Under the pieces are notes generated by a model. It was not told the origin of the DNA. It was given only the letters and a program-made list of their open reading frames with translations, and did no database searches. From Candidatus Accumulibacter sp. 66-26 (lineage in GTDB: Bacteria; Pseudomonadota; Gammaproteobacteria; Burkholderiales; Rhodocyclaceae), in NCBI GenBank assembly GCA_001897745.1, contig MKUH01000012.1:103529-167528 (forward strand): a stretch of DNA of 64,000 nucleotides. Reading direction: 5' to 3'. Below are positions 32,274 through 42,254 of this stretch, in pieces. The position numbers and the translations under genes were made by a program. Each line of letters opens with the position of its first letter. Within the stretch, counting starts at the first letter, position 1.

Positions 32274-33143
32274 TCAGTGGCTTTCGTGCGCCTGACCGAT
32301 GTACACCAGGGTCAGCATCATGAAGATGAAGGCCTGCAGGGCGACGATCAGGATGTGGAAGATGGCCCATGCCGTACCGGCGAGCACATGACCGATCCAC
32401 AGCAGGGGCCCGGTCAGTCCGGTCGAACCGCCGTAGGCGGCGCCCATCAGCGCGATCAGCATGAATACGAGTTCGCCGGCGTACATGTTGCCGAACAGCC
32501 GCATGCCGTGCGAAACGGTCTTGGCTAGGAACTCGATCATCTGCATCAGGAAGTTGACCGGGTAGAGCAGCGGGTGGCTGCCGAACGGCGCGGTGAAGAG
32601 TTCATGCACCCAGCCGCCGAAACCCTTGATCTTGACGTTGTACCAGAGGCAGACGAGCAGCACGCCGATCGACATGCCCAGGGTGCCGTTCAGGTCGGCG
32701 GTCGGCACCACGCGCAGATAGGCGTGATGGTCGCCCTGGATCGCCTGCCAGAGATTGGGCAGCAGATCGACCGGCAGGAAGTCCATCGAGTTCATCAGGA
32801 AGATCCAGACGAAGACGGTGAGCGCCAGCGGTGCGACGAACTTGCGCGATTGCTCGCTATGCACGATGCCCTTGGCCTGGTTGTTGACCATTTCGAGGAG
32901 GATCTCGACGGCCGCCTGCATGCGCCCCGGCACGCCGGAAGTGACGCTCCGAGCGACGCGCCACATGACGAACAGGCCGAGCACGCCCATCAGGACGGAG
33001 AAAACCAGGGTATCGAGATTGATGACCGAAAAGTCGATGATCGACTTCTGGGCATGGCCCGTGCTGTTCAAATGAGCCAGGTGGTGGACGATGTACTCGC
33101 CCGCGGTAGGTGCGTTTGCTGCTGCTTCGTGACCAGTAGCCAT
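32274..33143 (-). CDS. atpB: ATP synthase a subunit
   Basis: Fo stator channel subunit. 289 residues, five to six membrane helices, with the essential arginine in [14 protein letters not shown] and the last helices [16 protein letters not shown]. The ATG at 33143 ([10 protein letters not shown]) was preferred over an upstream start that would overlap atpI. A 61-base gap separates it from atpE, typical for an operon that raises c-subunit synthesis. Confidence 0.97.
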   Translation of the reverse strand: MATGHEAAANAPTAGEYIVHHLAHLNSTGHAQKSIIDFSVINLDTLVFSVLMGVLGLFVMWRVARSVTSGVPGRMQAAVEILLEMVNNQAKGIVHSEQSRKFVAPLALTVFVWIFLMNSMDFLPVDLLPNLWQAIQGDHHAYLRVVPTADLNGTLGMSIGVLLVCLWYNVKIKGFGGWVHELFTAPFGSHPLLYPVNFLMQMIEFLAKTVSHGMRLFGNMYAGELVFMLIALMGAAYGGSTGLTGPLLWIGHVLAGTAWAIFHILIVALQAFIFMMLTLVYIGQAHESH

Positions 33144-33145
33144 GA

Positions 33146-33487
33146 TCAGGACTTTTTCCAAAAAGCTAAAAAACTTGCTTGCAAGACGACCGCCAGACCG
33201 ATCAGCATCGAAGGCCAATGCAGATCGGCGTACGCTTTAACGGCGACCGCCATCAATCCTATCGTCGCGGCATTCTTGACGAACTCGCCGAGGAAAAAAT
33301 TCACGGGATATGAAGCACCCGACCGGTTATGCACCGATCGCAGGCGCAAGGCGAACAGAAAGTTCGGAAGCGTGCATGCAACGCCCCCCAATACTGCCGA
33401 CACCGCCCCCCGCGTTCCGACGAGTAGACCAGCTATCACCGCTGTAACCAGTGTTGCGCCTATCTGCAGAAAAATCGCTCTAAACAT
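33146..33487 (-). CDS. atpI: ATP synthase subunit I
   Basis: Small membrane protein that assists assembly of the c ring. 113 residues with four predicted membrane helices ([20 protein letters not shown] to [15 protein letters not shown]). First gene of the atp operon, 2 bases before atpB, and preceded by a strong promoter. Confidence 0.9.
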   Translation of the reverse strand: MFRAIFLQIGATLVTAVIAGLLVGTRGAVSAVLGGVACTLPNFLFALRLRSVHNRSGASYPVNFFLGEFVKNAATIGLMAVAVKAYADLHWPSMLIGLAVVLQASFLAFWKKS

Positions 33488-33534
33488 TGGCGCAATGCGG
33501 AAAGTCTAGCCAGCCGCCGCATACAAAGAAGTCT

Positions 33535-33563
33535 ACTATAAGAGTATTCCGATGGTAAGTCAA
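33535..33563 (-). promoter_or_regulatory. Sigma-70 promoter of the atp operon
   Basis: On the minus strand TTGACT and TATAGT are separated by exactly 17 bases, 48 bases upstream of the atpI ATG. This is the best vegetative promoter match in the window. Confidence 0.85.
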
Positions 33564-33609
33564 ACGGCGTTGCAGCGCAGCATTGCAGCGTTTGAAACGC
33601 GGCCACCGC

Positions 33610-34446
33610 TCAGCGCAGACGCTGCAGAATCCCTTCCAGCTGGTCGAGGTCGCCGAACTCGATATGCACTTTTCCAGCGCCTTTTTTGTTGGCGCGGATT
33701 TCGACGCGCGCACCGAGCAAGTCGGCGAGTTCGTCCTGCAGGCGGACCACGTCGCGATCGGGTTTTCTCGCCTCTGCATGCGCGGGCGGTTTTAGGGCGT
33801 GCTGCACGAGACGCTCGGTCTCGCGCACGGAAAGGCCTTTCTGGACGATGCGCTGGGCAAGCTGCACCTGCAGCGCACCGGCCAGCGGCAACAAGGCGCG
33901 TGCGTGGCCCATGTCGATGGCGCCGCGCATCAGGAAATCCTGCACCGGCGGGGCGAGTTGCAGCAGGCGCAGCAGATTGGACGCGGCGGGACGCGAGCGG
34001 CCGACGGCGTCGGCGGCCTGCTGGTGCGTCATGGCGAACTCGTCGACCAGGCGCTGCAGGCCAAGCGCTTCTTCAAGCGGGTTGAGGTTCTCGCGCTGGA
34101 TGTTCTCGATCAGCGCCATGGCGAGCGCGGCTTCGTCGGGAATCTCGCGGATCAGCGTCGGCACCTCGGTCAGGCCGGCGAGCTGGGCGGCGCGCCAGCG
34201 GCGCTCGCCGGCGATGATCTCGTAGCGGTCGTTGCCGAGCGGACGCACCAGAATCGGCTGCATCAGGCCCTGCGCGCGGATCGACGCGGCCAGCTCGTCG
34301 AGCGACGCCGGGTCCATCTGCGTGCGCGGCTGGTATTTTCCGGGCTGCAGCGTGCCGACCGGCAGCGCGCGCTGCTGCTCCTTCTTCTCCGCTTCGTTGC
34401 CGGCCAGCAGGGCGTCGAGCCCGCGGCCGAGACCCTTCATCTTCAT
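33610..34446 (-). CDS. parB: Chromosome-partitioning protein ParB
   Basis: CTPase and centromere-binding protein that loads at parS and spreads along DNA. 278 residues: the CTP-binding ParB/Srx fold ([35 protein letters not shown]) and a helix-turn-helix ([23 protein letters not shown]). A C-terminal dimer domain completes it. The ATG at 34446 overlaps the parA stop by 4 bases; the longer frame runs inside parA and is rejected. Confidence 0.96.
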   Translation of the reverse strand: MKMKGLGRGLDALLAGNEAEKKEQQRALPVGTLQPGKYQPRTQMDPASLDELAASIRAQGLMQPILVRPLGNDRYEIIAGERRWRAAQLAGLTEVPTLIREIPDEAALAMALIENIQRENLNPLEEALGLQRLVDEFAMTHQQAADAVGRSRPAASNLLRLLQLAPPVQDFLMRGAIDMGHARALLPLAGALQVQLAQRIVQKGLSVRETERLVQHALKPPAHAEARKPDRDVVRLQDELADLLGARVEIRANKKGAGKVHIEFGDLDQLEGILQRLR

Positions 34447-35243
34447 GCTTCCGCTCCCTGTTCGGTGACGGCGCGCGTGACGCCGTCGCGCCGGTCCAGC
34501 ATTTCCTGGGCCAGCGCAAGATAGGCCTGCGCACCGCGCGAACTGCGGTCGAAGGCGATCACCGGCTTGCCGTACGACGGCGCTTCGGCGAGACGCACGT
34601 TGCGCGGAATGATCGTGCGGTAGACCTTGTCGCCGAAGTGCCCCTCGAGTTCGCCCGAGACCTGCTGGGTGAGCGTCGAGCGTGCGTCGAACATGGTGCG
34701 CAGCAGGCCCTCGATCTCGAGCTTCGGGTTGAGGTTGCCGCGCACCTTCTTGAGCGTGGCGACGAGGTCGGTCAGCCCTTCGAGCGCGTAATACTCGCAT
34801 TGCATCGGGATCATCACCGCCTCGGCGGCGGCGAGCCCGTTGACGGTCAACATGTTGAGCGCCGGCGGGCAGTCCATCAGGATGAAGTCGTAGTCGGCGC
34901 GCGCCTCGCTCAGCGCATCGCGCAGGCGATATTCGCGGTTGCCCATTTCGATCAGTTCGACCTCGGCGCCGGCCAGTTCGCGGTTGGCGGGCAGGATGTC
35001 GAAGCCGAACTCGGTGCGGATGCGCGCCTCGGCGAAGGTCGAGCGGCCGATCAGTATCTGGTACACCGTCGGCAGCGCCTCGCGCTTGAAGACGCCGCAG
35101 CCTGTCGTCGCGTTGCCCTGCGGGTCGAGGTCGATCATCAGCACGCGCTGGTCGAGCGCGGCGAGACAGGCCGACAGGTTCACCGCGGTCGTCGTCTTGC
35201 CGACCCCGCCCTTCTGGTTGGTTACCGCCAGTATCTTTGCCAA
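34443..35243 (-). CDS. parA: Chromosome-partitioning ATPase ParA (Soj)
   Basis: Deviant Walker ATPase that moves ParB-bound origins. 266 residues with NQKGGVGKTTTAVNL at residues 9-23 and the A' motif DLDPQGNATTGCG. The Walker B segment IDCPP-like (MDCPPALNMLTVNGL) is also visible. The start is TTG (35241-35243) after GAGG; no ATG gives the conserved MAKILAV start. Part of mnmG-rsmG-parA-parB. Confidence 0.96.
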   Translation of the reverse strand: MAKILAVTNQKGGVGKTTTAVNLSACLAALDQRVLMIDLDPQGNATTGCGVFKREALPTVYQILIGRSTFAEARIRTEFGFDILPANRELAGAEVELIEMGNREYRLRDALSEARADYDFILMDCPPALNMLTVNGLAAAEAVMIPMQCEYYALEGLTDLVATLKKVRGNLNPKLEIEGLLRTMFDARSTLTQQVSGELEGHFGDKVYRTIIPRNVRLAEAPSYGKPVIAFDRSSRGAQAYLALAQEMLDRRDGVTRAVTEQGAEA

Positions 35244-35244
35244 C

Positions 35245-35892
35245 TCAATCCTCCCCGCGACGCGCTGCGTCGGTCTTTCGCAAAACGACCAGATGACGTT
35301 CGCCCTCGACGCCGGGCACGGCCAGCCGATGCACCGCGTCGACCGCGACGGCCTCCGGCAGGCGCGCGATCTCGTCGTCCGGGCGCACGCCCTTGAGCGC
35401 CAGCCAGCGCCCGTCCGCTTTCAGCAGTTCAGCGGACAGCGTGACGAAATCGGCCAGCTCGGAAAAGGCGCGCGAGACGATGCCGGCGAATTTTTCCGGC
35501 GGCCGGTAGTGCTCGACCCGCCCGCAGTGTACGGCAACATTCTTCAGTTCGAGCTCGATCGCGGCCTGCTGCAGGAACGCCGTCTTCTTCGAATTGCTGT
35601 CGAGCAGCGTGACGGCGAGGTCGGGGCGCGCGATGGCCAGCGGAATCCCCGGCTGGCCGCCGCCGCTGCCGACGTCGAGCAGCGAATCCTGCGTGACGTA
35701 GGGCAACACCGCGAGCGAATCGAGCAGATGATGGCTAACGGCTTTTGCCGGATCGCGCAGCGCGGTCAGCGCGAAGGTCTTGTTCCATTTCTGGAGCAGC
35801 GCGACGTAGGCGAGCAGCTTGCGCTGCGCGGCGTCCGGCAGGGCGATGCCGAGCGTCTCCAGCCCGCGTTCGAGTTGCTGCGCCTGATCCAT
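35245..35892 (-). CDS. rsmG: 16S rRNA (guanine-527-N7)-methyltransferase RsmG
   Basis: SAM-dependent enzyme that methylates G527 of 16S rRNA (loss gives low-level streptomycin resistance in many bacteria). 215 residues with [21 protein letters not shown] and motif [17 protein letters not shown]. The ATG shares its last base with the mnmG stop, and one base separates it from parA. Confidence 0.97.
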   Translation of the reverse strand: MDQAQQLERGLETLGIALPDAAQRKLLAYVALLQKWNKTFALTALRDPAKAVSHHLLDSLAVLPYVTQDSLLDVGSGGGQPGIPLAIARPDLAVTLLDSNSKKTAFLQQAAIELELKNVAVHCGRVEHYRPPEKFAGIVSRAFSELADFVTLSAELLKADGRWLALKGVRPDDEIARLPEAVAVDAVHRLAVPGVEGERHLVVLRKTDAARRGED

Positions 35893-37799
35893 CAGCGCGG
35901 CTTCCTTGCCGCGGCCAGTTCGCCGCGCTTGAGGTAGATCAGCAGCATCGAGATCGCCGCCGGCGTCACGCCCTGGATGCGCGACGCCTGGCCGAGCGTC
36001 TGCGGGCGGTGCTGGGCGAGCTTCTGCTGCACTTCCTTGGAGAGGCCACCGACCTGCGCGAAATCGAAATCGACCGGCAGCGGCGTTTCCTCGCTGGCCA
36101 GATTCTTCGCCACCTCGCCCTGCTGGCGGTCGATGTAGCCCTGGTACTTGGCCTGGATCTCGACCTGCTCGATGACCTGCGGATCGCGGAGGCCGGCGTC
36201 GGCGCTCGTCTCGCCGAGCGGCAGCGTCATCAGCGTCGCGTAATCGACGTCGGGCCGGCGAAGCAGGTCGTGCAGCGTGTATTCGCGCTCAATCGGCTTG
36301 CCGAGCACGCGGGCGACTTCGGCGGGAGCGACTTTCCCGGGATGCACCCAGGTCGACTTCAGGCGCTCCTGTTCGCGCGCGATCGCCTCGCGTTTCTCGC
36401 AGAAGGCCGCCCAGCGCGCGTCGTCGACGAGACCGAGATGGCGCCCGTGTTCGGTCAAACGCATGTCGGCGTTGTCCTCGCGCAGCGACAGGCGGTATTC
36501 AGCGCGGCTGGTGAACATGCGGTAGGGCTCGGAGACGCCGCGCGTGATCAGGTCGTCGACGAGCACGCCGAGGTAGGCCTCGTCGCGGCGCGGCGACCAG
36601 CTCTCGCGCTCGCGCGCCTGCAGCGCGGCGTTGGCGCCGGCGAGCAGGCCCTGCGCGGCGGCTTCCTCGTAGCCGGTGGTGCCGTTGATCTGGCCGGCGA
36701 AGAAGAGGCCGCCGATGGCTTTCGTCTCGAACGTGTCCTTCAGTCCGCGCGGGTCGAAGTAGTCGTACTCGATGGCGTAGCCGGGGCGCAGGATGTGGCA
36801 GTTCTCCATGCCGCGGATCGAGCGCACGATGGCCAGCTGCACGTCGAAGGGCAGGCTCGTCGAAATCCCGTTCGGGTAGATCTCGTGCGTCGTCAGGCCT
36901 TCCGGTTCAAGGAAGACGTTGTGGCTGTCCTTCGCCGCGAAGCGGTGGATCTTGTCCTCGATCGACGGGCAGTAGCGCGGCCCGACGCCCTCGATGACGC
37001 CGGTGTACATCGGCGAGCGGTCGAGGTTGGCGCGGATCAGGTCGTGCGTGCGCGCGTTGGTGGCGGTGATCCAGCACGGCAGCTGGCGCGGATGCCGCGC
37101 CGCGTTGCCGAGGAAGGAGAAGACGGGCAGCGGGTCGTCCGAGTGCTGCTCCTCCATCACCGAGAAGTCGATCGTCTTGCCGTCGAGGCGCGGCGGCGTG
37201 CCGGTCTTCAGGCGCCCGACCGGCAGCTGCAGTTCGCGCAGGCGCGCGGCGAGCGAGACCGAGGGCGGATCGCCCATGCGCCCGCCGGTGTAGTTGTCGA
37301 GACCGACGTGGATCAAGCCGTTGAGGAAGGTGCCCGCGGTGAGCACGACGGCGCGCGCCTCGAAGCGCACGCCGAGCTGCGTCACCGCGCCGACGACGCG
37401 GTCGCCGTCGACGATCAGGTCGTCGCAGGCCTGCGCGAACAGCGTCAGGTTGGGCTGGTTCTCGAGGCGGGTACGGATCGCCTGCCGGTAGAGCACGCGG
37501 TCGGCCTGCGCGCGCGTCGCGCGCACGGCCGGGCCTTTGCTCGAATTGAGGATGCGGAACTGGATACCCGACTCGTCGGTGGCCGCCGCCATGGCGCCGC
37601 CCAGCGCATCGACTTCCTTGACCAGATGTCCCTTGCCGATGCCGCCGATCGACGGGTTGCAGCTCATCGCGCCCAGCGTTTCGAGGTTGTGCGTGAGAAG
37701 CAACGTGCGCGCGCCGATGCGCGCGCTGGCGAGCGCCGCTTCGGTACCGGCATGGCCGCCGCCGACGACGATCACATCGAAACGTTCGGGATACTGCAT
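35892..37799 (-). CDS. mnmG: tRNA uridine-5-carboxymethylaminomethyl enzyme MnmG (GidA)
   Basis: FAD protein that, with MnmE, modifies the wobble uridine of certain tRNAs. 635 residues with the FAD-binding [17 protein letters not shown] at 10-26. The conserved blocks [24 protein letters not shown] and [12 protein letters not shown] are also present. Its partner mnmE lies 17 kb away near dnaA on the same strand. About 160 bases upstream to the next gene hold no feature that I can support. Confidence 0.98.
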   Translation of the reverse strand: MQYPERFDVIVVGGGHAGTEAALASARIGARTLLLTHNLETLGAMSCNPSIGGIGKGHLVKEVDALGGAMAAATDESGIQFRILNSSKGPAVRATRAQADRVLYRQAIRTRLENQPNLTLFAQACDDLIVDGDRVVGAVTQLGVRFEARAVVLTAGTFLNGLIHVGLDNYTGGRMGDPPSVSLAARLRELQLPVGRLKTGTPPRLDGKTIDFSVMEEQHSDDPLPVFSFLGNAARHPRQLPCWITATNARTHDLIRANLDRSPMYTGVIEGVGPRYCPSIEDKIHRFAAKDSHNVFLEPEGLTTHEIYPNGISTSLPFDVQLAIVRSIRGMENCHILRPGYAIEYDYFDPRGLKDTFETKAIGGLFFAGQINGTTGYEEAAAQGLLAGANAALQARERESWSPRRDEAYLGVLVDDLITRGVSEPYRMFTSRAEYRLSLREDNADMRLTEHGRHLGLVDDARWAAFCEKREAIAREQERLKSTWVHPGKVAPAEVARVLGKPIEREYTLHDLLRRPDVDYATLMTLPLGETSADAGLRDPQVIEQVEIQAKYQGYIDRQQGEVAKNLASEETPLPVDFDFAQVGGLSKEVQQKLAQHRPQTLGQASRIQGVTPAAISMLLIYLKRGELAAARKPR

Positions 37800-37960
37800 G
37801 GGGAATAGGAATCCGGGAGCCAGGGAAATCCGCCGGGGACGGCGGGAAGGCTCCGGATTTTACGCCAGTCGGCTGAAAAATAACAGGTTTCCGCCCGCCT
37901 TCCGCCCTGCCGCCGGGCTCTCGGCGAGGCGCCCGGCGAAGCCCGCCGACACCGTCCCGC

Positions 37961-39445
37961 TCAGCCCGCCACGCCGCGTGCGCGAAAGTCGCCGACGGCG
38001 GCACCGAGGTCGGCCATCAGCGCATCGAGACGGCGCGTCGCGGTGGCGATCGCTTCCGTTTCGCCGCCCAGCATGTGCGTCGCCTGCCCCATCCGCCGGA
38101 TGTCGTCGGCGAAGCGGGCGATCGCCGTGCGCTGCGACTCGCCCGACGCCGCCAGTTCGCCCATCGTCTGCCCGAGCCGCTCGGCGCCGCCGATGATCGT
38201 CACCAGCTGTGCCTGCGCCAGTTGCGCATTGCCGCAACCGCCCCGCATCGACTCGGTGCCGCTGCGCATGGCGCCGATCGCCTCCTGCGTGCCGCTGACG
38301 ATGAGGCCGATCCTGCTTTCGATGTCGCCGGTCGCCTCCTGCGTGCGCTCGGCCAGACGACGCACCTCGTCGGCCACCACGGCGAAGCCGCGTCCCTGCT
38401 CGCCGGCGCGCGCCGCCTCGATCGCCGCGTTGAGGGCCAGCAGATTGGTCTGCCCGGCGACGTCGCGAATCAGCTGCACGATGGCGGTCACTTCGCTGCT
38501 GCGCGCGCCGAGTTCTTCGAGGCGCTGCGCGGCGACGTCGATCGCCTCGCCGGCCCCGTTCAGCTTGGCCACCGCCTGGTCCATGACGGCGCCGCCGCTC
38601 GCCGCCTGCCCGCCGGCCTCGCGCACGGCCTGCGCCGCGCGTCCTGAGTGCTCGGCGTTGTGCGTCGCTTCGCCGATCATCCGGTCGGCCGTCGCGCTCA
38701 TCGCGTCGGCCCGCCCGCGCTGCTCGTGCATGGTGCTCGCCATCAGCGCGACGCTGCGCGCGATGCCGCCGCTTTCTTGCGCCGCGCCGGTGATCGAATC
38801 GGTCACCCGGCGCAGCATCTCGGCCGTGCGCTGCGCCGCCGCCTCGGCCTCTGCGCGCGCCGCGTCGAGGCGGGCGAAGCCGCTGCTCTTGGCCCGTTCG
38901 AAGGCGAGCGCGATGACCAGCACGACGAGCGTCAGGCCGGCCAGCGCCTTGGCCTGCAACTGGCCGTGCAGGCTGGCCGGGATCGGCGACGGCGGCAGCG
39001 CGCCGCGGCCGTCGACGGCGGCGAAGACGCCGATCGCCGCGAAGGTGAGCGCAGACCAGAAATAGCCCGAGCGGCGGCCGCCGACGAAAATCGCGGCGAC
39101 CGGGACCGAGACGAACCACATCACGCTGGTCGACAGGATGCCGCCGTTCACGTAGACCATCCACGTCACCATGCCGAACATGCAGGCGGTGACGAATTCG
39201 GCGGCGAAGCGGACGCTGCCGGAGAAGCGCAGGAGCGGCGGACCGAGCAGGAGGCCGGCGCTGCCGAGCAGGATGCCCTGCCCCATCGCGGCGTGGCCGA
39301 GCTTGAAGTAAGAAACCGCGAACAGCGGTGCGACGACGCCGGCCAGCAGGGCGACGTTGACCACGGTGCGGGCGCGGACGAGGGCATCCTGGCTATGGCG
39401 GATGCCGGCCGGAATGAACCATTCCAGCAAGGTGGCGAACTGCAT
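37961..39445 (-). CDS. Methyl-accepting chemotaxis protein with six membrane helices
   Basis: Chemoreceptor of 494 residues. The first 185 residues form six predicted membrane helices (about 28-47, 57-72, 80-98, 106-122, 127-144, 167-183) with no sizeable periplasmic domain. The input is therefore likely intramembrane or from the energy state. No clear HAMP is seen. The cytoplasmic part is an alanine-rich coiled coil with the signalling hairpin [30 protein letters not shown] near 320-350. There is no C-terminal CheR pentapeptide. It is divergent from a response-regulator/TPR gene; the promoter has a perfect palindrome in its spacer. Confidence 0.9.
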   Translation of the reverse strand: MQFATLLEWFIPAGIRHSQDALVRARTVVNVALLAGVVAPLFAVSYFKLGHAAMGQGILLGSAGLLLGPPLLRFSGSVRFAAEFVTACMFGMVTWMVYVNGGILSTSVMWFVSVPVAAIFVGGRRSGYFWSALTFAAIGVFAAVDGRGALPPSPIPASLHGQLQAKALAGLTLVVLVIALAFERAKSSGFARLDAARAEAEAAAQRTAEMLRRVTDSITGAAQESGGIARSVALMASTMHEQRGRADAMSATADRMIGEATHNAEHSGRAAQAVREAGGQAASGGAVMDQAVAKLNGAGEAIDVAAQRLEELGARSSEVTAIVQLIRDVAGQTNLLALNAAIEAARAGEQGRGFAVVADEVRRLAERTQEATGDIESRIGLIVSGTQEAIGAMRSGTESMRGGCGNAQLAQAQLVTIIGGAERLGQTMGELAASGESQRTAIARFADDIRRMGQATHMLGGETEAIATATRRLDALMADLGAAVGDFRARGVAG

Positions 39446-39523
39446 TTGACTGTCTCCATGCCCAGCCGTCGCGGTCGGGACCGTCGTTCCGGAAGGGCTT
39501 ATCGTGAAGGTAAGGCGCAGGGA

Positions 39524-39552
39524 AATATAAAACGATCGTTTGAATATTGCAA
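39524..39552 (-). promoter_or_regulatory. Promoter of the six-helix chemoreceptor, with an embedded palindrome
   Basis: On the minus strand TTGCAA and TATATT are separated by 17 bases. The spacer contains the perfect 12-base palindrome AAACGATCGTTT (39530-39541), which could be an operator. The promoter lies about 80 bases upstream of the ATG. Confidence 0.6.
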
Positions 39553-39638
39553 TCGATTAGCCGAAATCCCCGCCTGGCGCGCCTTTCCGCGCATTTGGCG
39601 CTTGCCGGAAAGGCGCGCTGTGCGTTAACTTCCACGCC

Positions 39639-41345
39639 ATGGGAACCCACGACTCCACCGAAGAACTGCTGCTCAAGCTCAGCAAGGAACTGCCGCGTAA
39701 ACGCGTCCTGATCGTCGACCGCCATCCGCACGCGCGCAACTCCTTGCGCATGATGCTCTCCACGCTCAACATCACCGCCGTGCACGGCGCCGGCACCTCC
39801 GCCGAAGTCCTGCGCCAGATCGGCGCGGCGCACTTCGACATCGTCCTCTCCGACTACCTGCTCGACGACGGGCGCGACAGCCAGCAGCTGCTCGAGGAAC
39901 TGCGCCAGCAGCGCCTGCTATCGCTGGCCGCGGTGTTCATGGTGATCACCGGCGAGCGCTCCTACCGCAACGTCGTCTCGCTCGCCGAACTCGCGCCGGA
40001 CGACTACCTGATCAAGCCGTTCACCGCCGATCAGCTGCAGTCGCGCCTGCTCAAGGCGGTCTACAAGAAACACTTCTTCGCCCGCGTTTTCGAGCATCTC
40101 GACAACGGTGCCTACGGCGACGCCCTGGCGGCCTGCGAAGGACTGCTCGCGCGCGCCGGCGGCTTCGCCAGCGAAGCGACGCGCTTCAAGGGCGAGATTC
40201 TCAACACGCTCGGGCGCTACGACGAAGCGCAGGCGGTCTACCAGCAGGTGCTCGCGCAGCGCCCGGCGCCGTGGGCGCGCATGGGCCTCGCCGTGGCGCT
40301 ACGCGGGCTGGAGAAGCTGGCCGATGCGGAAACGCTCGGGCTGGCGATCGTCCAGGATTACCCGGAGTTTCTCGCCGCCTACGACTTCGTCGCCGGCGTG
40401 CGCGAGGAAATGGGCAAGCTCGCCGAGGCGCAGGAAGTCCTGCTGCAGGCGGCGACGATTTCTCCGAACAATTCGCTGCGGCAGCGCATGGTCGGCGACG
40501 TCGCCGCGCGCAACAACGACATGGAGGCCGCCGAGCGCGCCTACGGCAAGGTGCTCGAGCGCCATCGCGGCTCCAGCCTGAAGAACATCGACGACTACAC
40601 GAATCTGTCGCGCATCATGCTCGACCGCGGGCACGCGGCCGGCGCCCGCGTCGTCGCGCAGCAACTGCGGCGCGACCTGCGCGGCAGCAAGCAAGGCGAA
40701 TTCGCGGCGCTCGTCACCGAAAGCCTGTGCGCCGAAAAGGAAGGCGAGCCGGCCAAGGCCAAGGCCGCGCTGGCCAAGGCCCTGACCCTGCACGAAGCGC
40801 TGCTCGGCGAAGCCGGCGAGCAGGGGCTGTCGCAGAAGCTCACGGTCGACCTCGCCGAGGCCTGCCTGGCGACCGGCGACGAGGCGCGCGCGCAGGACAT
40901 CCTGCGCAAGGTGGCGGCGGAGAACCACGAGAATCGCGCGATGATCGCGCAGATCGAGGGCGTCTTCGCCAAGACCGGCAAGGAGGAAAGCGGCCAGGCG
41001 ATGCTTGCGCAGGTCGGCCGCGAGATCGTCGAACTCAACAACCGCGGTGTGCTGGCGGCGCGCAGCGGCGACGTCGAAGGCTCGGTGCAGATGCTGATCG
41101 AGGCGGCCGAGCGCGTGCCCAACCTGCAGTTCCTGGTCAACGCCAGCAAGGCCATCTTCACGCTGCTCGAACGCCAGGGCTGGAACGAGACGATGGCCGA
41201 ACGCGGCCTGCGCTACCTGCAGCTGGCGCAGGCCAAGGATCTACGCAATCCGAAGGTGATTTCGGCGCGCGAGCTGTACCAGCAGACGGCGCGCAAGTAC
41301 GGCATCGAGATCGTGCCGATCCGGGCGCCGCACGGCGAACGCTAG
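39639..41345 (+). CDS. Response-regulator receiver fused to TPR repeats
   Basis: 568 residues. The receiver domain (about 20-135) has acidic VDRHPH, phosphoacceptor D72 in VLSDYLLDDG, the TGERS switch segment and K126 in LIKPF. The remaining 430 residues are TPR-like helices (EGLLARAGGFASEATRFKGEILNTLGRYDEAQAVYQQVL at about 165-205 is the clearest) and end in a helical cap. There is no DNA-binding or enzymatic output, so it probably acts by protein-protein contact. Its divergence from a chemoreceptor gene suggests a motility, pilus or chemotaxis role, but no kinase lies nearby and the partner is unknown. Confidence 0.85.
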   Translation: MGTHDSTEELLLKLSKELPRKRVLIVDRHPHARNSLRMMLSTLNITAVHGAGTSAEVLRQIGAAHFDIVLSDYLLDDGRDSQQLLEELRQQRLLSLAAVFMVITGERSYRNVVSLAELAPDDYLIKPFTADQLQSRLLKAVYKKHFFARVFEHLDNGAYGDALAACEGLLARAGGFASEATRFKGEILNTLGRYDEAQAVYQQVLAQRPAPWARMGLAVALRGLEKLADAETLGLAIVQDYPEFLAAYDFVAGVREEMGKLAEAQEVLLQAATISPNNSLRQRMVGDVAARNNDMEAAERAYGKVLERHRGSSLKNIDDYTNLSRIMLDRGHAAGARVVAQQLRRDLRGSKQGEFAALVTESLCAEKEGEPAKAKAALAKALTLHEALLGEAGEQGLSQKLTVDLAEACLATGDEARAQDILRKVAAENHENRAMIAQIEGVFAKTGKEESGQAMLAQVGREIVELNNRGVLAARSGDVEGSVQMLIEAAERVPNLQFLVNASKAIFTLLERQGWNETMAERGLRYLQLAQAKDLRNPKVISARELYQQTARKYGIEIVPIRAPHGER

Positions 41346-41444
41346 GACGCGTCGTCCCGGAATGCGGCGGCCCGCCGGTGCCCGGATTTACCGATTCGGG
41401 GATTCACCGGTTTGCGGCCGGACGCCGGACCCGAAGCGCGCAGT

Positions 41445-42254
41445 TCAGCGCGCGGCCGCGCCGCCTTTGCCGCCCAGCCCCAGATAGCTTTCGATGACGC
41501 GCGGATCGCTGGCGAGTTCGGCGCTCGGCCCTTCGAGCGAGACTTCGCCGGTCTCCAGCACGTAGCCGTAGTCGGCCACCTGCAGCGCGGCGCGCGCGTT
41601 CTGCTCGACGAGCAGGATGGCGACGCCGGTCTTCTTGAGTTCGGCGACGATGCGGAAGATTTCCTTGATGATCAGCGGCGCGAGGCCGAGGCTGGGCTCG
41701 TCGAGCATCAGGAGCTTCGGCTTGGCCATCAGCGCGCGGCCCATGGCCAGCATCTGGCGCTCGCCGCCGGAGAGGGTTCCGGCCAGCTGCTCGCGCCGCT
41801 CGGCGAGGCGCGGGAAGATCTCGAAGACCTGATCCATCGTCTCCAGCTCGTCGCGGTGACCGCCGCGGTAGCGGTCGAAGGCGCCGAGCAGCAGGTTGTC
41901 CTCGACGCTCATCTCGCCGAACAGCTCGCGCTTCTCGGGCACCAGCGTCATGCCCTGGCGCACCAGCTGCTCGACCTGGCGCTCGGCGCCCTGCCGCTCG
42001 CCGAGATAGACGATCTCGCCCTGCGCCGGCAGCAGGCCCATCAGCGCCGCGAGCAGCGTCGTCTTGCCGGCGCCGTTCGGGCCGATCACGGTGACGATCT
42101 CGCCGCGCCGGATCTTCAGATCGATGTGGTGCAGGGCCTCGACCTTGCCGTAGCTCACCGAGAGGTCGCGCACGTCGAGGACGACGGGCCGGGTGCCGCG
42201 TTCCCGCTCGGCGCTGGATTCGTTGCTCGCGTTCATTGCATTCATCGCCGTCAT
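41445..42254 (-). CDS. livF: Branched-chain amino-acid ABC transporter ATPase LivF
   Basis: One of two ATPases of the LIV-type high-affinity importer. 269 residues with Walker [17 protein letters not shown], signature [15 protein letters not shown] and Walker [15 protein letters not shown]. The LGLAPL after Walker B is a LivF hallmark. It overlaps the fused livM-livG gene by 4 bases (ATGA). About 100 bases to the converging upstream gene show no clear terminator. Confidence 0.95.
   Translation of the reverse strand: MTAMNAMNASNESSAERERGTRPVVLDVRDLSVSYGKVEALHHIDLKIRRGEIVTVIGPNGAGKTTLLAALMGLLPAQGEIVYLGERQGAERQVEQLVRQGMTLVPEKRELFGEMSVEDNLLLGAFDRYRGGHRDELETMDQVFEIFPRLAERREQLAGTLSGGERQMLAMGRALMAKPKLLMLDEPSLGLAPLIIKEIFRIVAELKKTGVAILLVEQNARAALQVADYGYVLETGEVSLEGPSAELASDPRVIESYLGLGGKGGAAAR

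Noticed and set aside
33488..35244. parS site near parAB
   Set aside because: I looked for a TGTTTCACGTGAAACA-type palindrome in and around parB/parA and elsewhere in the window and saw no convincing match. CACGTG hexamers occur only inside genes with poor flanks.
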